Shown: positions 20,100 through 28,511 of the stretch, piece after piece
Layout: each line of letters starts with the position of its first letter
How positions within the stretch are numbered: the first letter of the stretch is position 1
Origin: Rhodococcus opacus
GTDB taxonomy: Bacteria > Actinomycetota > Actinomycetes > Mycobacteriales > Mycobacteriaceae
Length of the DNA: 64,000 nucleotides
Direction: 5' to 3'
NCBI RefSeq assembly: GCF_012396235.1
Contig: NZ_JAAXPA010000009.1
Location: 1-64,000 of the forward strand
The notes under the pieces: generated by a model
Told to the model about the DNA's origin: nothing
Database searches by the model: none
What the model saw: only the letters and a program-made list of their open reading frames with translations
Program-made: the position numbers and the translations under genes

Positions 20100-20936
20100 G
20101 TGGCGCCGAAACCGAAGACCCTGGCCCGTGAACTATCCAAGCGAGGACCGCACCGCGTGCTGCGGGGTGACCTCGCACTCGCCGGACAGCCGGGCGTCGT
20201 ATACACGCCCGAATCAGGCTTCAACCTGCCCGCCGTCGCGTTCGCGCACAGCTGGATGGCAGGTGCCGACCACTACCGGAAGACGCTCGAGCATCTGGCT
20301 TCGTGGGGAATCGTCGTGGCAGCCCCCAACAGCGAGCGGGGTCCCGTGCCCTCTCACCTGGGCCTCGCCACCGACCTCCGGGCCACCCTCGACATCTGTG
20401 TGGGCGTGCGACTCGGTCCCGGCCAGATCAGCGTGCAGCCCGACCGCGTCGCGTTCGCAGGACACGGGATGGGTGCGGGTGTGGCAGTGCTGGCCGCCGC
20501 GCAGCGGGACGTGTCGGCGGTCGCCGCCCTGTTCCCGGCGCCGACCGCACCGAAGGCCGAGAAGTATGCGTCCAAGATCACAGCGCCGGGTCTGATCGTG
20601 GCCGGTGCCGACATCGACACCATGAACAGCAACGCCAAGGCGCTGGCCGAGGCATGGGGCGGGGAACACGTCCTGCGCGCCGTCAACGGGGCGAAGGAGT
20701 CGGGGCTCACCGAAGGACGCCGCCTCCTGGGTGCACTCGGCATCGGCGGTTCCGAGCGGAAGACCCAGCAGATCACGCGCGCGCTGCTCACCGGCTTCCT
20801 GCTGTATCACCTCACCGAGGACAAGAAGTACGAGGTGTTCGCGAAGGAGGATGCCGAACTTCCCCACACCACGCTCGTCGATCCGCACGAGGAGCACACC
20901 GACGCCGGCTTCGAGGGCGTGCTCCCGCACATCTGA
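20100..20936 (+). CDS. Alpha/beta-hydrolase (dienelactone-hydrolase-like) protein lacking the nucleophile; probable pseudoenzyme
   Basis: A 278-residue protein from GTG 20100. It has the alpha/beta-hydrolase layout VAFAHSWMAGADHYRKTLEHLASWG, VVAAPNSERG, a strand-turn-helix elbow, and GLIVAGADIDTM. At the elbow, where G-H-S-x-G is expected, the codons read GCA GGA CAC GGG ATG GGT, giving A-G-H-G-M-G, so the serine is replaced by glycine. No histidine is visible at the usual triad position near AVNGAKESGLTEG. Catalysis is therefore unlikely, and a binding or regulatory role is inferred. It corresponds in position to Rv3438 next to glmS. Confidence 0.8.
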   Translation: MAPKPKTLARELSKRGPHRVLRGDLALAGQPGVVYTPESGFNLPAVAFAHSWMAGADHYRKTLEHLASWGIVVAAPNSERGPVPSHLGLATDLRATLDICVGVRLGPGQISVQPDRVAFAGHGMGAGVAVLAAAQRDVSAVAALFPAPTAPKAEKYASKITAPGLIVAGADIDTMNSNAKALAEAWGGEHVLRAVNGAKESGLTEGRRLLGALGIGGSERKTQQITRALLTGFLLYHLTEDKKYEVFAKEDAELPHTTLVDPHEEHTDAGFEGVLPHI

Positions 20937-20947
20937 CGTCTCTCCGG

Positions 20948-21172
20948 TCACACCAGCCAGCTGCGCGGCCGATAGAACTCGTCGTCGTCGAGTGTTCTCG
21001 GTTGCGCAGCCGCAGGCGGTGCCGCTGCAGATTCGGTCCGGCCGCGGCCGGACCGGTTCGCCGCGGCTTCCTCGTCTCTGGCTTTGCGTTCGTCGATCCG
21101 CTCCCGGAACATTTCCAGGTCGGCTCGCATCTGTGCCCGTTGTGCACGCAACCGTGCGGCTCGGTGGCTCAC
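20948..21172 (-). CDS. Small hypothetical protein, third gene of the WXG unit
   Basis: A 74-residue protein starting at GTG, which overlaps the preceding TGA as GTGA. The N-terminal half is a charged helix (SHRAARLRAQRAQMRADLEMF then RERIDERKARDEEAAA) with coiled-coil character. The C-terminus ends DDDEFYRPRSWLV. No signal peptide or membrane segment. Its translational coupling to the large WXG-domain gene suggests a partner or chaperone role, which is inference. Confidence 0.65.
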   Translation of the reverse strand: MSHRAARLRAQRAQMRADLEMFRERIDERKARDEEAAANRSGRGRTESAAAPPAAAQPRTLDDDEFYRPRSWLV

Positions 21173-23268
21173 AGCGGCCCGGCCTCGGCCAACTCGGCGC
21201 CGCTGTCGAATCCGGCCACGGGACCTGTCGCCAGTTCGGGTGCGGACCGCGGCTCCTGTAGCGGCGGGACCTCGACGGGTGTCTCGGGAGCCGGCTCCTG
21301 CTGCACTGACACCACCTGTGGTTGCGGGACGGCTGCGGCGTCTCCGGCCGGCGCAAGGGCCGGTGTGTTCTCGTGGGCCGGGACGTTGTCCGAGGCAGCC
21401 CCACCGGGCGTCGGCTCTTCCTCGGCTGTCGCGTCCGGGGCGTCCTCGGCACCAGCGCTGACCTGCGATTCCGGGGTCGGCGCGGCGGGTGCGCAGCCGG
21501 CGTCGCCGGAGTCTCCGTCCCCGGCAGCGGTTTCCGCTGTGATCTGCGGCAGACCGTTGGGGCCGATCTCGACTCCGAACCTGGCCGTCCCGCCCTGTCC
21601 GTCGCTCATCTCGAGATGAATCCCCTGACCGTCGGCATCGACGGCGAGCGTCCACGACTGTCCGTCGAGGTTCAGTTCGAGGCTCGTGTCGTGTGGGATG
21701 CCGTCGGCCGGCTCGCCATCGTCCTCCCGCGTATCGGCGTGGTCGTCGCCGAGGTCCTCGGTGTTCCGTTCCTCGTCGTCCCTGTGGGTGAGGGCCGAGA
21801 CGGTGTCCTCGATCAACGGGCGAAGGATCGAACCGAGATCCGCCAGACCTCCTGCGAGACCCGGACGCACCAGGTCACCCGGGCCGGGAATGCTCCCGAG
21901 GCCCGGGGCAGTAGTCGTCGGTGGCGCCGCGACCACCGGCGGTCCGGTTGTCGGTGGGGCCGCGGCCATCGGAGGTCCGGTTGTCGGTGGCGCCGCCGCC
22001 ATCGGACTGGTGGCCGCGTCCCCACCACCGGATCGAGGCGGGACGTACGCCGGTCCGCCCGTTGCAGGGGCCGCGGCGGGCGCCGTCGGCGCTGCAGGTG
22101 CAGGCGCGGGCGCCGGCGCAGCGGCGGGAACGGTGTCGGCGTGTGGCACCTCGGGCCCCCTCGGCGCGGGTGCCGGATCGGGAGTGTCCTCGGGACGAAA
22201 ACCGGGCTGCGCCTCGATCGACCGCGCCTCGGCGATGACGGCGTCGTAGGCGGCGTGCACCGCTTCGGCGCAGTCCGCACACGCAGCGGTGAACTCTTGC
22301 TGCTTCTCCTCGTACACGTGGCGGAAGTTCGCGTCGAGCCAGTCCTTGGTGATTCCGGCGGCCCGCCGCACCACGTCGTCCCGGTCGAGTCGGCGGAGCG
22401 CACCTGCGCCCCCGTCCTTGTACAGGCCGTTGACGTGCCGGTAGTCGTCGTCGGCGAGTTCGGGGAACCAGTAGGACGCGTCTTCCATGCAGTCCTTCGC
22501 GGCGGAGTTGTCGCCGTCCTTGCCGTCGGCGTAGATCTGGGCGAGAACGTCGATCTGTTCCGCGCTGTACCCCGCGACCGTCGGCTGGTGCAGAGACACC
22601 ACCTTGTACGCCTTGTTCGTCACCGCGGCGCTCAGCGTGAGGTTCGCCTCGAACAGCACTTCGGCGAGTCCGTGGAGCCGACCAATGGTGGCGTCCGCCT
22701 GGATGTTCTGTCGGTCGACGGCGTCGATCGCCGCCGCGGCGGCGACTCCGCTCCACCCGGTTCGCACTGCGGCGACGCATCTCTCGTTCTCGTCGAGTTC
22801 GGTGCGGGCCGTGTCGAGACTGCGTCCGAGGGTGTCGACGTCGCGGGCGAGCACGTTCAATCGCATCCCCCGCTCGGCGTCGAACATCGCGTAGTAGTCG
22901 GTGAGTTCGCGAGACTCGTATCCCAGTTTTTTCGCCGCGGGGAGGAACAACTCGAAGAATTCGAGGCCCTGCGCGCCGAGATCGAGCATGTCGTCGGGAA
23001 CGTTGAGACAATTCGGGCGCAGGTGCTCCCCCAGCGCGTTCCGGGATGCGTTCGCGGTCTGGGCGTCGCTGCCGTGCTCCAACAATGCGGCGTAGCGCTG
23101 GTCGGCGGACGGAGTCCGGTCACGCTTGTCGAGCCCGTACTCGTCGAAGTACGGCTGCCACGACGCCTCGTCCTCCTCGCGGGAGGCGGCCCAGGCCTGG
23201 AGGAGTTGCTCCTTGTATTCGCGGCTCAGGTTCGGGTCGTCGATCAGCGTTCTCGGATCCGTGGTCAC
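21169..23268 (-). CDS. Large Ala/Pro-rich protein with embedded WXG100-like domain (Rv3439c-like), candidate type VII substrate
   Basis: A 699-residue protein from GTG 23268, which overlaps the upstream stop as GTGA. Residues 1-340 are predicted helical. A WXG100-like hairpin lies around 130-235, with the turn TGWSG at W172-G174. Residues about 345-465 are Pro/Ala/Thr-rich and include three 11-residue repeats of AAAPPTTGPP type. A compact segment at about 525-580 (LELNLDGQSWTLAVDADGQG) looks like a small beta domain. The tail is acidic and Pro-rich. No signal peptide is present. Position and composition match what I recall of Rv3439c. Confidence 0.75.
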   Translation of the reverse strand: MTTDPRTLIDDPNLSREYKEQLLQAWAASREEDEASWQPYFDEYGLDKRDRTPSADQRYAALLEHGSDAQTANASRNALGEHLRPNCLNVPDDMLDLGAQGLEFFELFLPAAKKLGYESRELTDYYAMFDAERGMRLNVLARDVDTLGRSLDTARTELDENERCVAAVRTGWSGVAAAAAIDAVDRQNIQADATIGRLHGLAEVLFEANLTLSAAVTNKAYKVVSLHQPTVAGYSAEQIDVLAQIYADGKDGDNSAAKDCMEDASYWFPELADDDYRHVNGLYKDGGAGALRRLDRDDVVRRAAGITKDWLDANFRHVYEEKQQEFTAACADCAEAVHAAYDAVIAEARSIEAQPGFRPEDTPDPAPAPRGPEVPHADTVPAAAPAPAPAPAAPTAPAAAPATGGPAYVPPRSGGGDAATSPMAAAPPTTGPPMAAAPPTTGPPVVAAPPTTTAPGLGSIPGPGDLVRPGLAGGLADLGSILRPLIEDTVSALTHRDDEERNTEDLGDDHADTREDDGEPADGIPHDTSLELNLDGQSWTLAVDADGQGIHLEMSDGQGGTARFGVEIGPNGLPQITAETAAGDGDSGDAGCAPAAPTPESQVSAGAEDAPDATAEEEPTPGGAASDNVPAHENTPALAPAGDAAAVPQPQVVSVQQEPAPETPVEVPPLQEPRSAPELATGPVAGFDSGAELAEAGPL
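21917..22015. repeat. Three tandem 33-nt repeats inside the large WXG-domain gene
   Basis: Three consecutive 33-nt units begin GTCGGTGG (GC)GCCGC on the plus strand. The first two end GGTCCGGTT and the third diverges at its end. They encode the A-P-P-T-T-G-P-P repeats of the Pro-rich linker, so copy number may vary between strains. Confidence 0.7.
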
Positions 23269-23573
23269 CACTGCACCCCGTTCACGTCGGCGGTGACGTT
23301 CGCGTCCGTTCCCGAGTAGCGCGCCGCGGCGGCCCGGAACGCGTGGCCGAACGATTCCGCGTCCGCGGCCCACTGGCCGAGCGCGACCCCGACGATGCCG
23401 AGGGCGTCATGCACCGCGTCACCTTTCGCGGCGTAGTCGCGGCCCGCGTGCGCCCCACCGAATTCCAGCCGGGCGGTCTCGGCGGCCTGCCGTCTCAGGA
23501 CCTCCGCCGACCGCAGCAGTCTCGCGCCCGCGCCCGTCACCACCGCGACGTCCACCTCGAGCCCATCGCTCAT
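23265..23573 (-). CDS. EspC/WXG100-like small protein with YxxxD signal (Rv3440c-like)
   Basis: A 102-residue protein of two predicted helices. WAA (in GQWAADAESF) sits at the turn region where WXG100 proteins have WxG. YSGTD near the C-terminus fits the YxxxD/E type VII secretion signal. Length and composition match the ESX secretion-associated EspC (DUF2580) group. The TGA overlaps the GTG of the large WXG-domain gene, so the two are probably made together and may pair before secretion. Confidence 0.72.
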   Translation of the reverse strand: MSDGLEVDVAVVTGAGARLLRSAEVLRRQAAETARLEFGGAHAGRDYAAKGDAVHDALGIVGVALGQWAADAESFGHAFRAAAARYSGTDANVTADVNGVQW

Positions 23574-23612
23574 TGCCCCACCCTCTCTTCGCGACCTACT
23601 GCATTAGACGCG

Positions 23613-23653
23613 ACAGCGCACCGATCGGTTCCCCCGGCCGATCGGTGCGCTGT
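23613..23653. terminator. Strong hairpin between glmM and the WXG unit
   Basis: ACAGCGCACCGATCGG and its exact complement form a 16-bp perfect stem with a 9-nt loop, 7 nt after the glmM stop. No U-tract. Confidence 0.75.
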
Positions 23654-23659
23654 GTCCGC

Positions 23660-24997
23660 TCACACGGAGGCGACAGTGCCCGCCAGTTCGTCGGCGAGCT
23701 TCCTGGCCACTTCGATGTCCGAAGCCTCGACCATCACGCGTACGAGTTGTTCGGTGCCCGACGGTCGCAGCAGTACCCTGCCGTTGTCGCCCAGGCTGCG
23801 CTCGGCTGCCAGGACCGCGTCCAGCACGACCGGAGACGCGGCGACGGCGCGCTTGTCGGCGACCCTCACGTTGACCAGAACCTGCGGGAGTGTCGTCATC
23901 GCCGCCGCCAGGTCCGCGATCGGCTGTCCGGTCTCCGCCATCCGGCCCATCAGCCGCAGTCCCGTCAGCACTCCGTCGCCGGTGGTGCCGAAAGCGGGGA
24001 ACACGACGTGTCCGGACTGTTCGCCGCCCAGGCTGAAGCCGCCGGACCGGAGCCCTTCGAGGACGTAGCGATCACCGACAGCAGTGGTGACCAGTGAGAT
24101 CCCGGCCTCGCGCATCGCGATGTGCAAACCGAGATTGCTCATGACTGTCGCGACGAGGGTGTTGTCCACCAGTTCACCGGCATCGCGCATGCCCAGAGCG
24201 AGGACGGTCATGATGGCGTCACCGTCGATGAGGGAACCGGCGGCGTCGACGGCGAGGCATCGATCCGCATCGCCGTCGTGCGCGAGCCCCAGATCGGCAC
24301 CGTGCTGCACGACTGCCTTCTGCAGGCTCTCGAGGTGCGTCGACCCGCAGTTCTCGTTGATGTTGAGTCCGTCGGGTTCGGCGTTGATCGCGACGACGGT
24401 GGCGCCGGCGGCCCGGTAGGCGGCGGGAGCGACGCCCGATGCCGCGCCGTGCGCACAGTCCACCACCACGGTCAGCCCGTCGAGGCTGTTCGGGAGCGCG
24501 GTGGCCAGGTGCTGCAGATACCGTTCCGCGGCGTCGGGCACCGTGCGAACACGTCCGATCCCCGCGCCGGTCGGCGCCCGCCGTGTCGTGGTTCCGGCGG
24601 CGACGGCCTCGATGCGGTCTTCCACCTCGTCGTCGAGTTTGTGCCCGCCGGCCGCGAAGATCTTGATGCCGTTGTCGGGCATGGGATTGTGCGAGGCGGA
24701 GATCATGACACCGAGAGCTGCGTCCAGCTCCGCGGTCAGGTAGGCCACCGCGGGTGTCGGCAGCACCCCGACGTTCAGAACGTCGACGCCGGCAGACGTC
24801 AGGCCCGCGACGACCGCCGCCTCGAGCATTTCACCGCTGGCTCTCGGGTCACGGCCGACCACGGCCGTCTTGCGTCCCCCCGAACCCGGCGACGCCAGCA
24901 CCGTCGCGGCGGCGGACGCCACCTGCAACGCCAACTCGGCGGTCAGCTCGGTATTCGCGAGACCACGAACCCCATCCGTCCCGAACAATCGACCCAT
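23660..24997 (-). CDS. glmM: Phosphoglucosamine mutase
   Basis: A 445-residue phosphohexomutase converting glucosamine-6-phosphate to glucosamine-1-phosphate. Phosphoserine loop [10 protein letters not shown] (S102), metal site [12 protein letters not shown], sugar loop GGEQSGH and phosphate-binding loop [15 protein letters not shown] are all present. I use the ATG at 24997 ([12 protein letters not shown]), which matches family starts; an in-frame start 18 nt upstream is less likely. It follows rplM-rpsI after two terminators. Confidence 0.97.
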   Translation of the reverse strand: MGRLFGTDGVRGLANTELTAELALQVASAAATVLASPGSGGRKTAVVGRDPRASGEMLEAAVVAGLTSAGVDVLNVGVLPTPAVAYLTAELDAALGVMISASHNPMPDNGIKIFAAGGHKLDDEVEDRIEAVAAGTTTRRAPTGAGIGRVRTVPDAAERYLQHLATALPNSLDGLTVVVDCAHGAASGVAPAAYRAAGATVVAINAEPDGLNINENCGSTHLESLQKAVVQHGADLGLAHDGDADRCLAVDAAGSLIDGDAIMTVLALGMRDAGELVDNTLVATVMSNLGLHIAMREAGISLVTTAVGDRYVLEGLRSGGFSLGGEQSGHVVFPAFGTTGDGVLTGLRLMGRMAETGQPIADLAAAMTTLPQVLVNVRVADKRAVAASPVVLDAVLAAERSLGDNGRVLLRPSGTEQLVRVMVEASDIEVARKLADELAGTVASV

Positions 24998-25046
24998 AGA
25001 CCAGACCCCTCGCACCTAGGAAACCCACTACATCTCGGATAAAGCA

Positions 25047-25085
25047 CGAGAGCAGGCGTCCGGTAACGATGGACGCCTGCTCTCG
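25047..25085 (-). terminator. Terminator hairpin after rpsI (distal)
   Basis: CGAGAGCAGGCGTCC and its exact complement form a perfect 15-bp stem with a 9-nt loop between rpsI and glmM. Confidence 0.75.
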
Positions 25086-25097
25086 GGAAGAACAGGT

Positions 25098-25128
25098 GCC
25101 GAAGCCGACCCCGGAGGGCGGCTTCGGC
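25098..25128 (-). terminator. Terminator hairpin after rpsI (proximal)
   Basis: GCCGAAGCCG and CGGCTTCGGC form a perfect 10-bp stem immediately after the rpsI stop. With the distal hairpin it makes a tandem terminator. Confidence 0.65.
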
Positions 25129-25134
25129 GACACA

Positions 25135-25671
25135 TCAGCGCTTCGAGTACTGAGATGCCTTGCGGGCCTTCTTCAGGCCGTACTTCTTGCGCTCGACGGC
25201 GCGGGCGTCACGCGTGAGGAAGCCGGCGCTCTTGAGAGCCGGACGGTCCTCGGGGGTGACCTCGATGAGCGCGCGGGCGATGGCGAGGCGCAGTGCGCCG
25301 GCCTGTCCGGACGGTCCGCCACCGTGCAGCAGTGCCACGATGTCGAAGGACTCGGCACGCTCGACCGTGACCAGCGGAGCCTTGATCAGCTGCTGGTGCA
25401 CCTTGTTCGGGAAGTAGTCCTCGATGGTGCGGCCGTTGAGCTTGAAGTCGCCCGAACCGGGGGTCAGTCGGACGCGGACAACCGCTTCCTTACGACGACC
25501 GACGGTCTGGATGGGGCGATCGATCACGATCGGGGCCTGCGGCGCAGCAGCGGCCTCGATGTCCTCGGCGACCTCGGGCTCCTCGACGGACACGTACTCG
25601 TCCGCCGCGACCTCGACAGCCTCGGTGATCTCTTCGGGGTTGGACACGTTCTGCTCCTCCGGCGCCGTCAC
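25135..25671 (-). CDS. rpsI: 30S ribosomal protein S9
   Basis: 178 residues. Residues about 1-52 are an acidic Glu/Ala/Val-rich extension. The S9 domain starts at [16 protein letters not shown] and ends [12 protein letters not shown], the conserved tail that reaches the P-site tRNA. The GTG start overlaps the rplM TGA by 4 nt. The extension is common in actinobacterial S9 but roughly doubles the non-core length here. Confidence 0.97.
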   Translation of the reverse strand: MTAPEEQNVSNPEEITEAVEVAADEYVSVEEPEVAEDIEAAAAPQAPIVIDRPIQTVGRRKEAVVRVRLTPGSGDFKLNGRTIEDYFPNKVHQQLIKAPLVTVERAESFDIVALLHGGGPSGQAGALRLAIARALIEVTPEDRPALKSAGFLTRDARAVERKKYGLKKARKASQYSKR

Positions 25672-26111
25672 TGGGCCACCTGCTTGATCTCGAATGGCAC
25701 CGGCTGCTGCGCGGCGTGGGGGTGGTTCGGGCCCGCGTAGACCTTCAGCTTGCTGCTGATGGCGCGACCCAGCTTGTTCTTGGGGAGCATGCCGACGATG
25801 GCCTTCTCCACGAGGCGGTCGGGGTTCTTGTCGAGAACCTCACCGACGGAGCGGGACTTCAGACCACCGGGGTGTCCGGAGTGGTGGTAGAGGAACTTGC
25901 CCTCACGCTTGTTGCCGCTGATGGCAACCTTCTCGGCGTTGATGATGACGACGAAGTCGCCGCCGTCAACGTGCGGTGCAAAGGTGGGCTTGTGCTTGCC
26001 GCGCAGCAAGTTGGCTGCCTGGACGGCAAGGCGGCCGAGCACCACGTCAGTGGCGTCGATGACGTGCCACGTGCGGGTCACATCTCCGGCCTTCGGGGTG
26101 TACGTAGACAC
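25668..26111 (-). CDS. rplM: 50S ribosomal protein L13
   Basis: 147 residues with [28 protein letters not shown] and [11 protein letters not shown], all L13 signatures. GAGGAAG lies just before the GTG start. First gene of the rplM-rpsI pair. Confidence 0.98.
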   Translation of the reverse strand: MSTYTPKAGDVTRTWHVIDATDVVLGRLAVQAANLLRGKHKPTFAPHVDGGDFVVIINAEKVAISGNKREGKFLYHHSGHPGGLKSRSVGEVLDKNPDRLVEKAIVGMLPKNKLGRAISSKLKVYAGPNHPHAAQQPVPFEIKQVAQ

Positions 26112-26246
26112 AGAACTTCCTCGTCTTGTTCAATCCGCTGCTGGCCATTGCGTATCGTCGAGCGATTCTCGGCGGCCAGTTGAGACCCGAGAACCGCCAG
26201 CCACTGCGACACGAGGACGCAGCGGCGCACGGCACGCCAACGGAGA

Positions 26247-26276
26247 ACAATACCGGTCGGTGAGGCCCAGGGTCAA
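26247..26276 (-). promoter_or_regulatory. Candidate rplM promoter
   Basis: On the minus strand TTGACC and TATTGT are separated by 18 nt, about 135 nt upstream of rplM and only 4 nt from the rocD stop. This is the best housekeeping-type promoter in the gap and implies a leader of about 130 nt. Confidence 0.55.
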
Positions 26277-26279
26277 AAC

Positions 26280-27506
26280 TCACTCGGCGAGCGCATCGGC
26301 GAACTGTTCGACCGCCCAGGTCAGCTCGTCCCGTTCGATCACCAGCGGCGGGGCGATGCGGATCGTTCCTTCGTGCGCGTCCTTCGCGAGGACCCTGCGC
26401 GCCAGGAGTCTTTCACAGATCGTTCGCGCGGACGGCATACCGTCGGCCAGCTGCACACCGGCCCACAGTCCGCGCCCACGCACCTCCGACACGTGGTCGG
26501 GGGGCAGTTGCGACAACATGCTGTGCAGGTAGGCGCCCAGCTCACGGCTTCGCTGCTGATATTCGCCGGTCTCGAGCAGGTCGACGACCGCGCTCCCGAC
26601 CGCGCAGGCGAGGGGGTTGCCCCCGAACGTGCTCCCGTGCTGTCCGGGGCCGATCACCGCCATCACCGGCCAGTCGGCGACGACGGCGGAGACCGGCATC
26701 AAGCCACCCCCGAGCGCCTTGCCCAGGACGTACACGTCGGGGGTCACGTTCTCGTGGTCGCACGCGAACGTGTCGCCGGTCCGCCCGAGCCCGCTCTGGA
26801 TCTCGTCGGCGATCATCAGGATCCCGCGACGGGTGCAGATGTCCCGGACCGCCGTGAGGTAGCCGGGCGGTGGCACCAGCACTCCGGCCTCCCCCTGGAT
26901 CGGTTCGAGGAGCACCGCCACGGTGTTCTCGGTGATCGCGGCCTCGAACGCGTCCGCGTTCCCGTATTCGACGGACGCGAAGCCCGGCGGGAACGGACCG
27001 AATCCGGTGTACGCGTCCGGATCGGACGAGAACCCGACGATCGAGATGGTGCGGCCGTGGAAGTTCCCGGCACACGTGATCACCTCGGCACGTCCCGGTG
27101 GCACTCCCTTGACGTCGTAACCCCATTTGCGGGCCAGTTTCAGCGCGGTCTCCACGGCTTCGGCGCCCGTGTTCATCGGCAGCACGGCTTCTTTCCGGCA
27201 CAGCCGGCTCAGGTCCTCGCAGAAGGACGCGAACCGATCGTGCTGGAAGGCGCGGCTGGTCAGGGTGAGCCGGCCGAGTTGTTCGCTCGCCACCCGGACG
27301 AGGGTGGGGTGTGCGTGGCCGAAGTTGAGCGCCGAGTATCCGGCGAGGACGTCGAGGTAGTCGACGCCGTCGATTCCCTTCACCCACGAGCCCGCGCCCG
27401 ACTCGATCACGACCGGCAGCGGCGAGTAGTTGTGTGCGCTGTGTTCGTCGGCCCTGCTCAGCTGCTCACGCGTGGCATCCGACACGGAAACGACACCGTC
27501 CGACAT
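26280..27506 (-). CDS. rocD: Ornithine aminotransferase
   Basis: A 408-residue class III PLP aminotransferase converting ornithine and 2-oxoglutarate to glutamate semialdehyde and glutamate. PLP lysine in VLGKALGGG (K263). Other marks are MNTGAEAVETALKLARKWGY, CAGNFHGRTIS, EPIQGEAGV and ADEIQSGLGRTG. It is full length. It follows ddaH with a 6-nt gap, so the pair forms an arginine/ornithine catabolic operon. M. tuberculosis has the equivalent gene split into rocD1 and rocD2. Confidence 0.94.
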   Translation of the reverse strand: MSDGVVSVSDATREQLSRADEHSAHNYSPLPVVIESGAGSWVKGIDGVDYLDVLAGYSALNFGHAHPTLVRVASEQLGRLTLTSRAFQHDRFASFCEDLSRLCRKEAVLPMNTGAEAVETALKLARKWGYDVKGVPPGRAEVITCAGNFHGRTISIVGFSSDPDAYTGFGPFPPGFASVEYGNADAFEAAITENTVAVLLEPIQGEAGVLVPPPGYLTAVRDICTRRGILMIADEIQSGLGRTGDTFACDHENVTPDVYVLGKALGGGLMPVSAVVADWPVMAVIGPGQHGSTFGGNPLACAVGSAVVDLLETGEYQQRSRELGAYLHSMLSQLPPDHVSEVRGRGLWAGVQLADGMPSARTICERLLARRVLAKDAHEGTIRIAPPLVIERDELTWAVEQFADALAE

Positions 27507-27512
27507 TGCTGG

Positions 27513-28430
27513 TCACCCCTGATCTTCCGCGATCCGGAGCCTGCGGAAGCCGCGGAGCTCCAAAGTGCTGCATTTGATTCCACCACCGGATTTGAGGAAT
27601 TCCGAGTAGTCGACCGGCACGGGCTCGTACCCGCGGGCGGACAACTGGTCGGCAAGGTGTGAAGCCTGGACGGGTAGCACCACATTGGCGCCGTCGCTGA
27701 CCAGGTTCAGTCCGAGCCAGTCGGTGTCCGTCTCGGCCGCGATCACCGCGTCGGGATACATCTGCTCGAGCAGAGCGCGACTGTCCGGCGAGAACGCCGC
27801 GGGCAGGTAGGCGATGGTCGAGTCGTCGAGCACACCCAGGGCGGTGTTGAGGTGGTAGTAGCGGGGATTCACCAGGTTCAACGTGATCACCGGGCGGCCG
27901 AGGTGCGCCGAGGCCTCGGCGTGCGACCGCGGGTCGGACCGAAATCCGGTTCCGGCGAGGATCACGTCGCCGACGACGAGGAAGTCGCCCTCCCCCTCGT
28001 TGACGTACCGCGGCAGGGTGGGCCTGATCAGCCCGTTGTCCGAGAACCACCGGAACACGTGTTCGGCCTCGGCCCGCCGCTCGGCGGAGCGGTAGCGGGC
28101 GCCGAGCGCGACACCGTCGACGACGAGTCCGCTGTCGGTGACGAACACCATGTCCGGAAGTCCCTCAACCGGGTCGATCGTGAGGACCTCGTGCCCGAGT
28201 CGCCGGTAGGTGTCCGCGAGCGCCGACCACTGCGACATCGCACGATCCCGGTCCACGGGTTCCTCGGGCCGCATCCAGTCGTTGATGGCATAGACGACGT
28301 CGAAATACGTGGGCGGGCACATCAGGTAGCTCCGCGAGTGAGCATGCCGCGGGACGCGGGCGGCGGCGCCCGGCACCTCCGTCGTCTCCTCGTACGGGTT
28401 CTCGGACTCGATACCAGCAGTGGGCGCCAT
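27513..28430 (-). CDS. ddaH: Dimethylargininase / amidinotransferase-fold enzyme (DdaH-like)
   Basis: A 305-residue guanidine-modifying enzyme. It contains MCPPTYFDVVYAINDWM, EGEGDFLVVGD, a central YYHLNTAL (catalytic His) and GGGIKCSTLELR with the catalytic cysteine at 287. These enzymes hydrolyse methylarginines or arginine-like substrates to citrulline, or release ammonia and CO2 to give ornithine. Linkage to rocD favours feeding ornithine. I start at the ATG at 28430 (MAPTAGIES), preceded by GGGGGAGTGGAG; an in-frame start 42 nt upstream is possible. Confidence 0.85.
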   Translation of the reverse strand: MAPTAGIESENPYEETTEVPGAAARVPRHAHSRSYLMCPPTYFDVVYAINDWMRPEEPVDRDRAMSQWSALADTYRRLGHEVLTIDPVEGLPDMVFVTDSGLVVDGVALGARYRSAERRAEAEHVFRWFSDNGLIRPTLPRYVNEGEGDFLVVGDVILAGTGFRSDPRSHAEASAHLGRPVITLNLVNPRYYHLNTALGVLDDSTIAYLPAAFSPDSRALLEQMYPDAVIAAETDTDWLGLNLVSDGANVVLPVQASHLADQLSARGYEPVPVDYSEFLKSGGGIKCSTLELRGFRRLRIAEDQG

Positions 28431-28511
28431 CTCCACTCCCCCTCGATCGGTGTCGGTGAAATCAGTATCCACCCACCAAAAGGCCTGATCAATGCGCTAG
28501 CGTTCCATCAC

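Noticed and set aside
21917..22015. Short repeats that could suggest a CRISPR array
   Set aside because: The units are contiguous with no spacers and lie in frame in a coding gene, so they are coding tandem repeats.
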